Shown: in pieces, positions 49,132 through 57,709 of the stretch
Layout: every line of letters begins with the position of its first letter
Position numbering within the stretch: the stretch's first letter is position 1
Assembly (NCBI GenBank): GCA_047975545.1
Contig: JBKEDS010000012.1
Span: 1-64,000, forward strand
Direction of reading: 5' to 3'
DNA: 64,000 bases
DNA from: JBKEDS01 sp047975545
GTDB taxonomy: Bacteria > Bacteroidota > Bacteroidia > Flavobacteriales > Flavobacteriaceae
Position numbers and translations under genes: made by a program
Notes under the pieces: model-generated
Databases searched by the model: none
Told to the model about the DNA's origin: nothing
The model's input: the letters and a program-made list of their open reading frames with translations, nothing else

Positions 49132-51093
49132 TTAGTCTACGTTATCGTGCAGGAACGAATTGTTTCGTCGCAATTGCACGTCGTCATTTTCATCTAAACT
49201 TACGCTTGTTCTGGACATATCGGTTTCGGACGAGTGTTTTACGGCTTCCAAATCGACCCCTTGGCGCTTGTAGGCAGGTACTTTTTCTATTTCGTCTATT
49301 TTGGAATTGTTAAACCTATGGTTATAGTCCTTCATCTTGCGCTTGCGTTCTTCGGTACGCATTTTAAGCAGCTCGGTTATGGGCGAGTTCATGGGGTCCA
49401 CGTTTTCTTCAACCGTATCATGAGCGGGCTTATCGTCCACAACTGTTTTTCTTTCAAAAACCACTTCTTGGTCGAACTCCTCCAATACTTTTTGGGCTTC
49501 TTTTTGCTTTTTGTTAAGCGTGTTTCGCTCTTCTCCCACATCCTCCAATACGTAGCGTATATCGCCCGTTTCGTTGGATTCGGTTACGGGAATAAGCTCC
49601 ACGCAATCATTTACTTCAATATCGTGGATGTCGTCGTCCAACTGAAAGGAAATGGTTTCGGCTTTCTGTACCGCTTCGGTTTTTTCGGGAAGCGGTAGGT
49701 CGAAGGTTAGCGTAATTTGCTTTTCTTCTTCCTCTTCTTCTTCAAAAACAGGTTGTTCCACAACTTTAGCAATGGGTTTTATAATGAAATCGTCCTCGGA
49801 AACCGAAACATCTTCATACGACACCTTAATATTTTTTATAACTTCCGAAGTTGGGATTAAATTAATTTCGGTGGTTGAAGGTTTTGGGGTTTCTTCAACT
49901 ACAATCGTTTTTTTCTGCTGAAAGATTGGCTCAACATCGTCCAAACCCAAATCCAAGGTATGCTTAACTGCTTCGGGGGCTTTTTTTTCTTCAACTTGAA
50001 TAATCGGAGCTATTGCTACTGGCTTTTTTGCGACTTTCTTTTCTTCTAAATCGTCGCCAAGCGCATGCACCACTTTTTTGGTTTCGGTGTTCGAAATTTC
50101 GTCCTGTTGTTCGATGTTAAACCCCGTGGCTATTATGGTTACGGCAATGGATTCTTCTAATTTTTCATCTTCGCCAACCCCCATAATAATATTGGCGCCG
50201 TGGCCGGCTTCGGTTTGTATGTGGTCGTTTATTTCGCCTATTTCGTCAATGGTAATTTCCTGCGCGCCCGACACGATTAATAGTAATACGTTTTTGGCCC
50301 CGGTAATTTTGTTGTCGTTTAGCAAAGGTGAATCCAAGGCTTTGCTTATGGCCTCTTTGGCTCGGTTTTGCCCGGCAGCCGTAGCAGAACCCATTATGGC
50401 CGTACCACTGTTGCTTAGTACGGTTTTGGCATCGCGCAAGTCGATGTTTTGGGTGTAGTGGTGGGTAATAACCTCGGCTATACCACGAGCAGCGGTGGAT
50501 AGCACTTCGTCGGCCTTGGAAAACCCGGCCTTAAAGCCCAAATTGCCGTACACTTCGCGAAGTTTATTGTTGTTGATAACGATTAACGAGTCCACAACCG
50601 CACGCAGTTCCTCAACGCCTTTTTGGGCTTGTTCGATACGCATTTTGCCCTCGAACTGGAACGGCATGGTTACAATGCCCACGGTTAAAATATCCATTTC
50701 CTTGGCCATTTTGGCTATTATTGGTGCCGCTCCGGTTCCGGTGCCACCGCCCATTCCGGCGGTAATGAACACCATTTTGGTATTGCTGTCGAGCATGGTT
50801 GAAATGTCCTCATAGCTTTCAACCGCCGCGTTTTTGCCCACTTCGGGGTTTGCGCCCGCGCCCAAACCTTCGGTTAGGCTAACGCCCAACTGGATTTTGT
50901 TTGGCACGCCGCTGCTTTGAAGGGCTTGCGCATCGGTATTGCAAATGTAAAAATCGACACCTTTTATGCCTTGTTGGAACATGTGGTTTATGGCGTTGCT
51001 GCCACCACCGCCAACACCTATAACCTTAATGACATTCGATTGGTTTTTTGGCAAATCGAATGCGATACTTTCGAATTTCATATTACTGCTCAT
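49132..51093 (-). CDS. ftsZ: FtsZ cell division GTPase with long acidic linker
   Basis: Tubulin-like GTPase that forms the division ring. The nucleotide motifs are IGVGGGGSNAIN and MGGGTGTGAAP, and NKITGAKNVLLLIVSG belongs to the C-terminal lobe. After about residue 330 comes a 300-residue disordered, strongly acidic linker (with EEEEEEE) and a conserved tail ending RNNSFLHDNVD, which binds FtsA. At 653 residues it is longer than E. coli FtsZ (383); long linkers are usual in this phylum. It is last of the dcw cluster. Confidence 0.97.
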   Translation of the reverse strand: MSSNMKFESIAFDLPKNQSNVIKVIGVGGGGSNAINHMFQQGIKGVDFYICNTDAQALQSSGVPNKIQLGVSLTEGLGAGANPEVGKNAAVESYEDISTMLDSNTKMVFITAGMGGGTGTGAAPIIAKMAKEMDILTVGIVTMPFQFEGKMRIEQAQKGVEELRAVVDSLIVINNNKLREVYGNLGFKAGFSKADEVLSTAARGIAEVITHHYTQNIDLRDAKTVLSNSGTAIMGSATAAGQNRAKEAISKALDSPLLNDNKITGAKNVLLLIVSGAQEITIDEIGEINDHIQTEAGHGANIIMGVGEDEKLEESIAVTIIATGFNIEQQDEISNTETKKVVHALGDDLEEKKVAKKPVAIAPIIQVEEKKAPEAVKHTLDLGLDDVEPIFQQKKTIVVEETPKPSTTEINLIPTSEVIKNIKVSYEDVSVSEDDFIIKPIAKVVEQPVFEEEEEEEKQITLTFDLPLPEKTEAVQKAETISFQLDDDIHDIEVNDCVELIPVTESNETGDIRYVLEDVGEERNTLNKKQKEAQKVLEEFDQEVVFERKTVVDDKPAHDTVEENVDPMNSPITELLKMRTEERKRKMKDYNHRFNNSKIDEIEKVPAYKRQGVDLEAVKHSSETDMSRTSVSLDENDDVQLRRNNSFLHDNVD

Positions 51094-51148
51094 AAATTCT
51101 ATTTTATCTGGTATTTATAATTTTATTACTGTTTTTATTTTTTATCAT

Positions 51149-51217
51149 GAGATTGCTTTCTCCTTTGTCGTGGCAATGACGTCATTGTGAGAAGGAGGCA
51201 CGACAACAAAGCAATCT
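51149..51217. repeat. Full palindromic repeat between ftsA and ftsZ
   Basis: GAGATTGCTTTCTCCTTTGT begins the left arm; the centre is GGCAATGACGTCATTGTG; and GGCACGACAACAAAGCAATC ends the right arm. The arms are complementary over almost 30 bp. It fills half of the 155-bp gap between the ftsA stop and the ftsZ start. Confidence 0.8.
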
Positions 51218-51248
51218 TTACATTAATTACTAATTTTTATATCATTTC

Positions 51249-52574
51249 TTACTCGGCGTTATCGAGAAAATCCTTAACGCGTTCGGTTAATTTATCCAAG
51301 AACGAACGGCGTTCCCTTACCGGTTTTATTTCCGGTTTTTCTTCTTTTATTGAAACATCCAACGCTTCTTCGATTATTTCTTGTTGCTGCTCTTGTATTT
51401 CAATGCGCTTGCGTTCGTTTCGCTTTAGGCCATCAAGCACTAATCCTACTGCCGTGGCGTACAAGGGGCTTGTTATTTCCTCGTCGCTATCGCCCGCCAA
51501 ATGCTCGTTGGGGTAGCCTATTCGGGTGTCCATCCCGGTAATGTACTCCACCAATTGCTTTAGGTGTTTTAATTGGCTACCGCCGCCCGTTAGCACTATT
51601 CCGGCAATAAGTTTTTTCTTTTGTTCCTCGTGGCCGTAATTTTTTATTTCGGCATATACTTGCTCGATTATTTCGACCACACGGGCGTGAATGATTTTCG
51701 ATAGGTTTTTAAGCGTTATTTCCTTAGGCTCGCGTCCCCGAAGCCCGGGGATGGACACGATTTCGTTGTCCTTGTTTTCGCCCGGCCAAGCCGATCCGAA
51801 TTTTATTTTTAATAGTTCGGCCTGCTTTTCAATTATGGAACAGCCTTCTTTTATATCTTCGGTAATAACGTTTCCGCCAAAGGGAATTACGGCCGTATGC
51901 CGGATAATATTATCCCTAAAAATGGCCAAATCGGTGGTGCCGCCCCCTATATCGATTAGGGCCACGCCTGCTTCTTTTTCTTCCCGGGTTAAAACCGCAT
52001 TGGCCGATGCCAAGGGTTCCAAGGTAATGCCTTCAAGGCCCAATCCGGAACTTTGCACGCAGCGCCCGATATTCCTAATGGACGACACTTGCCCTACTAC
52101 CACATGGAAATTGGCTTCCAACCGGCCGCCGTACATCCCTATTGGTTCTTTTATTTCGGCTTGGCCATCGACTTTATATTCCTGCGGCAATACGTGAATG
52201 ATTTCTTCGCCCGGCAACATCACTAATTTGTGTACTTGGTTGATTAGCCTATCGATATCATCGTCGTCGATAACTACTTCGGAATTGGTGCGGGTAATAT
52301 AATCGCTGTGCTGTAGGCTGCGGATATGCTGCCCGGCAATACCCACCGTTACGCTTTCTATTTTTGTATTGGCAGCAGCTTCGGCCTCCTGAACCGCTTG
52401 CTGAATGGATTGAATGGTTTGCGTAATATTGTTAACCACGCCACGGTGCACGCCCAAACTTTTGGACCTGCCTATACCCAAAATTTCAACTTTGCCGTAT
52501 TCGTTCTTACGGCCTATCATGGCCACGATTTTTGTGGTCCCTATGTCTAATCCTACTGCTAAATTATGCTCCAT
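51249..52574 (-). CDS. ftsA: FtsA division protein, actin-like ATPase
   Basis: Links FtsZ filaments to the membrane. The actin-fold motifs are VGLDIGTTKIVAMIGR (phosphate 1), VALIDIGGGTTDLAIF (phosphate 2), VLTGGGSQLKHL (adenosine) and YATAVGLVL. The SHS2 insert contains TVGIAGQHIRS. At the end, RRSFLDKLTERVKDFLDNAE is an amphipathic membrane helix. At 441 residues the size is normal; it follows ftsQ by 3 bp. Confidence 0.97.
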   Translation of the reverse strand: MEHNLAVGLDIGTTKIVAMIGRKNEYGKVEILGIGRSKSLGVHRGVVNNITQTIQSIQQAVQEAEAAANTKIESVTVGIAGQHIRSLQHSDYITRTNSEVVIDDDDIDRLINQVHKLVMLPGEEIIHVLPQEYKVDGQAEIKEPIGMYGGRLEANFHVVVGQVSSIRNIGRCVQSSGLGLEGITLEPLASANAVLTREEKEAGVALIDIGGGTTDLAIFRDNIIRHTAVIPFGGNVITEDIKEGCSIIEKQAELLKIKFGSAWPGENKDNEIVSIPGLRGREPKEITLKNLSKIIHARVVEIIEQVYAEIKNYGHEEQKKKLIAGIVLTGGGSQLKHLKQLVEYITGMDTRIGYPNEHLAGDSDEEITSPLYATAVGLVLDGLKRNERKRIEIQEQQQEIIEEALDVSIKEEKPEIKPVRERRSFLDKLTERVKDFLDNAE

Positions 52575-52577
52575 GGC

Positions 52578-53297
52578 TTATATTTTGGTACATACTACTT
52601 GGTTGTCGAACTGTAAATTAACCTTGCTGTAATGGTCAAGCGTTTTGTCTTTTAAATTTTTTACGTAAAAGGCTTTTAGGTTGTTAATTTTTTTATCCAA
52701 AAGATTAACATTGCCCAACTGCACTAAAAACCCGCACTGCCGGAGTTTTAAATACAATACGCCGTTTACATCTTGTTTTATTTCTACTACATGCTTTTTT
52801 AAAAACGAATCTTCGTCCACTTTTTTGGCCACAACATGTATATTTTTTAAATTATTTTTTTCCACATAGCCCGTAACCAAAGGCACTCTTGCCGAATAAT
52901 TGGCCGACAATGGCATGTGCAACCCATCGGCATCGACATAATACGATGCGTTGGTATTTACTCTTGCAAGTGGCGTTTTTTGTTCTACCCGAGCCGTAAG
53001 TGCGCCGTTTACAGCAACATACACTTCGGCCGACTTAATCATGGGGTTCGATTTTAGGGCGTGTTCCAAATCATTCAAAACTAAAGTTTCTTTAGTGACG
53101 TTTTTAACATTGCCAAATTTTTGTATTAACAAGTTACTAACAGCATCGGCGGTTATAAACAGATTGTTATCGCCCAAAAATTCGACTTTCGGTTTGGAAA
53201 TTAACCGGTTTGCGTTTCGGTTTGAGGCAAAGGCGAACAACCCCACCGCCAAGAGGATTAAAACCACGAATTTTATATGTCGCCAAGCTATCTTCAT
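52578..53297 (-). CDS. ftsQ: FtsQ division protein
   Basis: Bitopic division protein with a short cytoplasmic start, one membrane helix (IKFVVLILLAVGLFAFA, about 9-25) and a periplasmic part. POTRA-like elements follow: FITADAVSNLLIQKFGNVKN, then LENALKS-type and MIKSAEVYVAVNGALTARVEQ. Sequence conservation of FtsQ is low, so the call leans on position between murC and ftsA as well as the fold pattern. 239 residues is typical for the phylum. Confidence 0.9.
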   Translation of the reverse strand: MKIAWRHIKFVVLILLAVGLFAFASNRNANRLISKPKVEFLGDNNLFITADAVSNLLIQKFGNVKNVTKETLVLNDLEHALKSNPMIKSAEVYVAVNGALTARVEQKTPLARVNTNASYYVDADGLHMPLSANYSARVPLVTGYVEKNNLKNIHVVAKKVDEDSFLKKHVVEIKQDVNGVLYLKLRQCGFLVQLGNVNLLDKKINNLKAFYVKNLKDKTLDHYSKVNLQFDNQVVCTKI

Positions 53298-53386
53298 TTA
53301 TCTATTTTTTTACAACAAACTGCTTTTAAGCAATTTAACAACGCAAACACCTTTATCATTACCCACTAAACGCCTATTATGGGCTT

Positions 53387-54730
53387 TCAAGTGCTTAATT
53401 CTTTCTTTATTTGTTTAACTTCTTCACCTATATCGCCCGCCCCAATGGTTAAAACTACTTGGGCTTGCGATGCTTTTATCTTGTTGATTAAATCTTCTTT
53501 TTTAACCAATTGTTTGTTTTGGTTTTCTATTTTCCCGAGAAGCCACTCCGAGGTTACGCCGGGTATGGGCAATTCGCGCGCCGGGTAAATATCCATTAGC
53601 AACACCTCGTTGAATTGCGACAGACTTTTGGCAAATTCGTTGGCAAAATCCTGTGTTCGGCTAAACAGATGCGGCTGAAAAACCGCCAATACTTTTTTGC
53701 CGGGATACATTTCGCGCACGGCTTGGTGTACGGCATTTATTTCCTCTGGATGGTGCGCATAATCGTCGATATACACTAAATCGTTAGTTTTTATATGATA
53801 GCTAAAACGCCTTTTTACACCTTTGTAGGTAGCCAAGGCCTGCTTTAACTGTTCGGCATTGCAACCGTATTCCAAGGCCATTGCCACTGCCGCCAAGGCA
53901 TTTAGCAAATTATGGCGACCAGGTAGGGCAAACTTGAAATTGGCCAACAGGGTTTTGGGTGTTTTTACATCGAACACATATAGGCCGTTTTCAATTTTTA
54001 TGTTTTTAACGGCATAATCGGCATTGTCGTTAACACCAAAGGTTATGCCTTGTACGGGCAGTCCGTTTTTAACGAACAGTTTTCCGTTGGGTTTTAGTTT
54101 TTTTGAAAACTCACGGAAGGATTTTTCCAGTTCCGACACATCGCCGTAAATATCCAAGTGGTCGGCATCCATGGAGGTAATACAGGCCAAATTGGGCGAT
54201 AAGGTCAAGAACGAGCGATCAAACTCGTCGGCCTCGACCACCGAAACCTCGGTACCCTTGCTTATATAATTGGAATTATAATTTTCGCTAATACCACCCA
54301 AGAAAGCCGTCACGGGCACATTGCAACTGTACAGTAAATGCCCGAGAATGCTGGTGGGGGTGGTGTTGCCAGGCGTTCCGGCAACCGCCAAACAAAAGGT
54401 GTGCTCGGTAATATGCCCCAAAACCTGTGAGCGTTTTAATACCGCAAAGCCTTCTTCCTTAAAATACGCTAATTGGGCGTGCTGCTTTACGGCAGGCGTA
54501 TACACAACCAAGGTTTCGGTTTTGCTTAAAAATGGTTTTGGCACATTTTCCAACGCATCGCTAAAACAAATGTTTATACCCAAATTGGTTAGGGCATTGG
54601 TTATTTCGGTCGGGGTTTTGTCGTAGCCCGAAACGGTTTTGCCATTGGCCATAAAATACCGTGCCAAGGCACTCATGCCTATACCGCCAATGCCTATAAA
54701 GTAAACGTTATGTACGCTGTTTAAGTTCAT
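53387..54730 (-). CDS. murC: UDP-N-acetylmuramate--L-alanine ligase with altered P-loop
   Basis: Adds L-Ala to UDP-MurNAc. The Rossmann start VYFIGIGGIGMSALARYF, the later SVVEADEFDRSF, PGRHNLLNALAA and DDYAHHPEEI are intact. The ATP-binding P-loop, normally GTHGKTTTTS, reads GTPGNTTPTS: His to Pro, Lys to Asn and Thr to Pro at 54371, 54364 and 54356 (first two approximate). All three are A-to-C changes on the coding strand. If real, the enzyme should be inactive, yet this gene is essential. Overlaps murG by 4 bp. Confidence 0.93.
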   Translation of the reverse strand: MNLNSVHNVYFIGIGGIGMSALARYFMANGKTVSGYDKTPTEITNALTNLGINICFSDALENVPKPFLSKTETLVVYTPAVKQHAQLAYFKEEGFAVLKRSQVLGHITEHTFCLAVAGTPGNTTPTSILGHLLYSCNVPVTAFLGGISENYNSNYISKGTEVSVVEADEFDRSFLTLSPNLACITSMDADHLDIYGDVSELEKSFREFSKKLKPNGKLFVKNGLPVQGITFGVNDNADYAVKNIKIENGLYVFDVKTPKTLLANFKFALPGRHNLLNALAAVAMALEYGCNAEQLKQALATYKGVKRRFSYHIKTNDLVYIDDYAHHPEEINAVHQAVREMYPGKKVLAVFQPHLFSRTQDFANEFAKSLSQFNEVLLMDIYPARELPIPGVTSEWLLGKIENQNKQLVKKEDLINKIKASQAQVVLTIGAGDIGEEVKQIKKELST

Positions 54731-55836
54731 TTATTTTTTAAAAGTTTTTCAACTTCGTTGGCTATTTGTTTTGTGGCATTAACCAATGCCAATTGTTTTA
54801 TGTTTTTGCTTAGCTCGTTTTGTTTTTGGGGCGAAGCGATTAGGTTTGAAAATTTGTTTTCGAAATCGGCATCCAATTCATCCTCCTTTATTAAAATAGC
54901 CGCATTTTTATCGGCAATGGCCAAAGCGTTTTTGGTTTGATGGTTCTCGGCCACGTTGGGCGACGGAATAAAAACAACCGGCTTGCCCACAATACAAAGC
55001 TCGGACACCGAACTGGCACCCGCCCTTGATATTACTATATCGGCGGTGGCATAGGCCAAATCCATTCGGTTTAAAAACTCGTACACCTGAACGTTTGCCG
55101 TATTGTTGTAAATTTTATATTGCTGATAGTACAACTTGCCGCATTGCCAAATAACCTGAACGTTTTGCGCATCGAAAAAATCCAATTCCTTTTCAATAAG
55201 CTGGTTAATGCGCCTTGCGCCCAAACTACCGCCCAAGACCAAAAGCGTTGGTTTTCCTTCTTTCAACTTAAAAAAGGCTTTTGCTTCTTGGGTTTTGCTT
55301 TGTACGCTTAGCAAATCCTGACGCACGGGATTTCCTGTTTTTACCAATTTGTCGGCGGGAAAAAACCGCTCCAAACCATCGTATGCTACACATATTTTTT
55401 GCACTTTGCCCGCCAACCATTTATTGGTTACGCCGGGAAAGGAATTTTGCTCCTGTATTAAACTTGGCACGCCTTTGAAAACCGCCATACGCAACAAGGG
55501 GCCACTGGCAAAACCGCCCGTACCGATAGCCACATCGGGCCTAAAGGCTTTTATTATTTTTCGGGAGTTATACAAACTACTTAGCAACTTAAACGGAAAC
55601 AATAGGTTTTTTAAGGTTAGTTTTCGTTGTATGCCCGAAATCCAAAGGCCTTTAATGCTATATCCAGCCTGCGGCACTTTGTCCATTTCCATCCTGTCCT
55701 TAGCGCCCACGAACAAAAACTCGGCATCGGGAAAACGCAACTTTAACTCGTTGGCAATGGCTATGGCCGGATAAATATGCCCGCCCGTACCGCCGCCCGA
55801 TAGAATGATTTTGTATGTGTTTGAATTAGGTTTCAC
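54727..55836 (-). CDS. murG: MurG lipid II glycosyltransferase
   Basis: Transfers GlcNAc from UDP-GlcNAc to lipid I on the inner membrane. Family motifs: LSGGGTGGHIYPAIAIANEL, GLWISGIQRKLTLKN, GTGGFASGPLLRMA, QEQNSFPGVTNKWLA, LVLGGSLGARRIN and RAGASSVSELCIVGKPVVFIP. 369 residues is normal. It follows the four-helix-bundle gene and overlaps murC by 4 bp. Confidence 0.97.
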   Translation of the reverse strand: MKPNSNTYKIILSGGGTGGHIYPAIAIANELKLRFPDAEFLFVGAKDRMEMDKVPQAGYSIKGLWISGIQRKLTLKNLLFPFKLLSSLYNSRKIIKAFRPDVAIGTGGFASGPLLRMAVFKGVPSLIQEQNSFPGVTNKWLAGKVQKICVAYDGLERFFPADKLVKTGNPVRQDLLSVQSKTQEAKAFFKLKEGKPTLLVLGGSLGARRINQLIEKELDFFDAQNVQVIWQCGKLYYQQYKIYNNTANVQVYEFLNRMDLAYATADIVISRAGASSVSELCIVGKPVVFIPSPNVAENHQTKNALAIADKNAAILIKEDELDADFENKFSNLIASPQKQNELSKNIKQLALVNATKQIANEVEKLLKNK

Positions 55837-55838
55837 GA

Positions 55839-55890
55839 GTTATTAGTTATGGGTTTTGAGTTATGGGTTTACGGGTTATGATTTACGATT
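55839..55890. repeat. Tandem microrepeat ahead of murG
   Basis: Imperfect repeats of the phrase GTTATGGGTTT and TTTACGATTTC fill the murG upstream gap. A related run (TTTTTGATTTACGATTTTTG) occurs at 59042-59070 before murD. Such phrases are common low-complexity spacers in related genomes. Confidence 0.5.
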
Positions 55891-56229
55891 TCTCATTGTT
55901 TTAATTGAAGCTACGACTATTGATAATAATTCATTTCCCCCGGCATTAAGCCGTTTCAATTCCTCCTGTTCTTTATTCCCTACTTCTTGTAGCAATTCGA
56001 TGAAATACATGCTTTCATCGGTTTCTTCTTCTACAATTTTTAATTTATTTATAAAATCGGCACTTGATTTGGCCCCGCACGCAGCCCTATAATTTGCCCC
56101 AACAGAACTTGAACACCGTATTAATTGGTTGCAATACGCATTATACTCCCTATTTATTGGAAATTTTGTGCTCAACTTCCAACAGTCCGCCGCATATTGT
56201 TTTGTTCTATTTTTTAATGCTTCCTTCAT
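55876..56229 (-). CDS. Four-helix-bundle protein of the S23 / 23S rRNA intervening-sequence type
   Basis: The 117-residue helical protein matches the S23 (IVS) family: SVGANYRAACGAKSSADFINKLKIVEEE, then DESMYFIELLQEVG. Related proteins are encoded in 23S rRNA intervening sequences of Leptospira and Coxiella and as free genes in many Bacteroidota. Function unknown. It sits inside the dcw cluster between ftsW and murG, same strand, which is not part of the usual gene order, so it is probably a later insertion. Confidence 0.85.
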   Translation of the reverse strand: MKEALKNRTKQYAADCWKLSTKFPINREYNAYCNQLIRCSSSVGANYRAACGAKSSADFINKLKIVEEETDESMYFIELLQEVGNKEQEELKRLNAGGNELLSIVVASIKTMRNRKS

Positions 56230-56263
56230 TAAATCGTAATTTTAAAATCGGATATTGAAAATA

Positions 56264-57460
56264 TTAAATGGTTTCCGATAGGATTTCCAACGGGTTGTCT
56301 TCATCTACAAATTCCTGTTCTTTTATTTCCTCGCGTTTTGCGCTTACGCTTAATATTACGCCTATGGCCAAACAGGCCATCCAAATCGAGGTTCCGCCAC
56401 TGCTTATTAAGGGCAGCGTTTGCCCCGTTACGGGGAAAAGCTCGACCGCCACCGCCATATTTATCAGGGCTTGAAGCACAATGGGCAAGCCTACGCCCAA
56501 TACGACCAGCTTACCAAAAACGGTATCGGATTTTTGGGCCACGATTACAATCCTGAACAGCAACCACAGATACATAACCATAATAAACACACCGCCGAGC
56601 ATGCCGTATTCTTCAATAATAATGGCATAAATAAAATCGGATGACGATTGCGGCAAAAAGTTTTTTTGCATGCTCTTGCCCGGGCCAACGCCGTAAATAC
56701 CGCCTGTTGCTATGGCTATTTTGGCTTTTTCTATTTGGTAATCGGCTTCGGTATCTTCTTTATTGGTAAAGTTTTCAATACGGCTCATCCACGTATCCAC
56801 ACGGTTGGGCATGGCTTCGGGAAACGCCTTAGCTACAAGAACAAATATGGTAAGCGCCAAAAGCCCGGCGCCCATAATAACCACCAAATAGCGTATGGGA
56901 TAACCGCCGATAAACACCAACAGCACCACAATAAAAAACATAATGGCCGCCGTGGACAGGTTGGCGGGCAATATAAGCCCCAACACTACAAAAACAGGTG
57001 CCCACAACGGCAAAATAGAACTTTTGAACGTAATGGTTTTATCTTGTATCTTAGACATGTACCGCGCCACATAAACCATAAGCACTACAAAGGCAAAGGT
57101 CGAGGTTTGAAAACTCATGCCCACAAAGGGTATTTGTATCCACCTACTGGCATTAGCGCCCTCGATGGTAGTACCTTGAAGCATGGTTACTACCAATAGT
57201 ACGACTACAACGGGAATCATAACCAACGACAGCCCCTTAAAATACCGATACGGAATTTTATGCACCCCGTAAATAATAACAAACCCAAAAAACAAATGCA
57301 CAAAATGTTTTATAAAAAAGCTAAACGTACCGCTTCCGCCGCCTTTATAGGCCAAATTACTGGCTGCGCTATAAACAGGCAAAAACGACAGTATGGCCAA
57401 CAGCGCCACAATTGCCCAAATTAGCTTATCGCCCTTAATATTTTTGAATAATAGCCCCAT
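56264..57460 (-). CDS. ftsW: FtsW lipid II polymerase, division-specific SEDS protein
   Basis: Ten-helix SEDS glycosyltransferase that polymerises septal peptidoglycan together with FtsI. Characteristic stretches are IEGANASRWIQIPFVGMSFQ, YGVGPGKSMQKNFLPQSSSDFIYAIIIEEYG and PLISSGGTSIWMACLAIGV. 398 residues, normal. The gene lies between murD and the S23 gene. Confidence 0.95.
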   Translation of the reverse strand: MGLLFKNIKGDKLIWAIVALLAILSFLPVYSAASNLAYKGGGSGTFSFFIKHFVHLFFGFVIIYGVHKIPYRYFKGLSLVMIPVVVVLLVVTMLQGTTIEGANASRWIQIPFVGMSFQTSTFAFVVLMVYVARYMSKIQDKTITFKSSILPLWAPVFVVLGLILPANLSTAAIMFFIVVLLVFIGGYPIRYLVVIMGAGLLALTIFVLVAKAFPEAMPNRVDTWMSRIENFTNKEDTEADYQIEKAKIAIATGGIYGVGPGKSMQKNFLPQSSSDFIYAIIIEEYGMLGGVFIMVMYLWLLFRIVIVAQKSDTVFGKLVVLGVGLPIVLQALINMAVAVELFPVTGQTLPLISSGGTSIWMACLAIGVILSVSAKREEIKEQEFVDEDNPLEILSETI

Positions 57461-57541
57461 TGTTCTTTGGACATTTCCCCTAAGAGGAAAACTTTCATTT
57501 TAAATTTTCAACTTTAATTAACACCTACACAATTTTGAGAA

Positions 57542-57611
57542 GAGATCGCTTCGTCGTCGTGCCTCCTTCTCGCGATGACGCCATTGCAACGACAACAGAG
57601 GAAGCAATCTC
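57542..57611. repeat. Full palindromic repeat between murD and ftsW
   Basis: GAGATCGCTTCGTCGTCGTG is the left end, CGCGATGACGCCATTGCA the centre and GACAACAGAGGAAGCAATCT the right end. It lies in the 249-bp gap between ftsW and murD; the rest of that gap is AT-rich and shows no gene. Confidence 0.8.
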
Positions 57612-57709
57612 CATAAGCCATAATATAATTAACCTAACATTAGTTTCACTTAATATATTCAACACCCTTTTTTACATCAATCCTTCACCTTTGGGAGGAT
57701 TAATATGGA

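Noticed and set aside
56648..57199. 183-codon plus-strand frame inside ftsW
   Set aside because: His/Tyr/Lys-rich composition typical of antisense to a membrane protein; ftsW is clear on the other strand.
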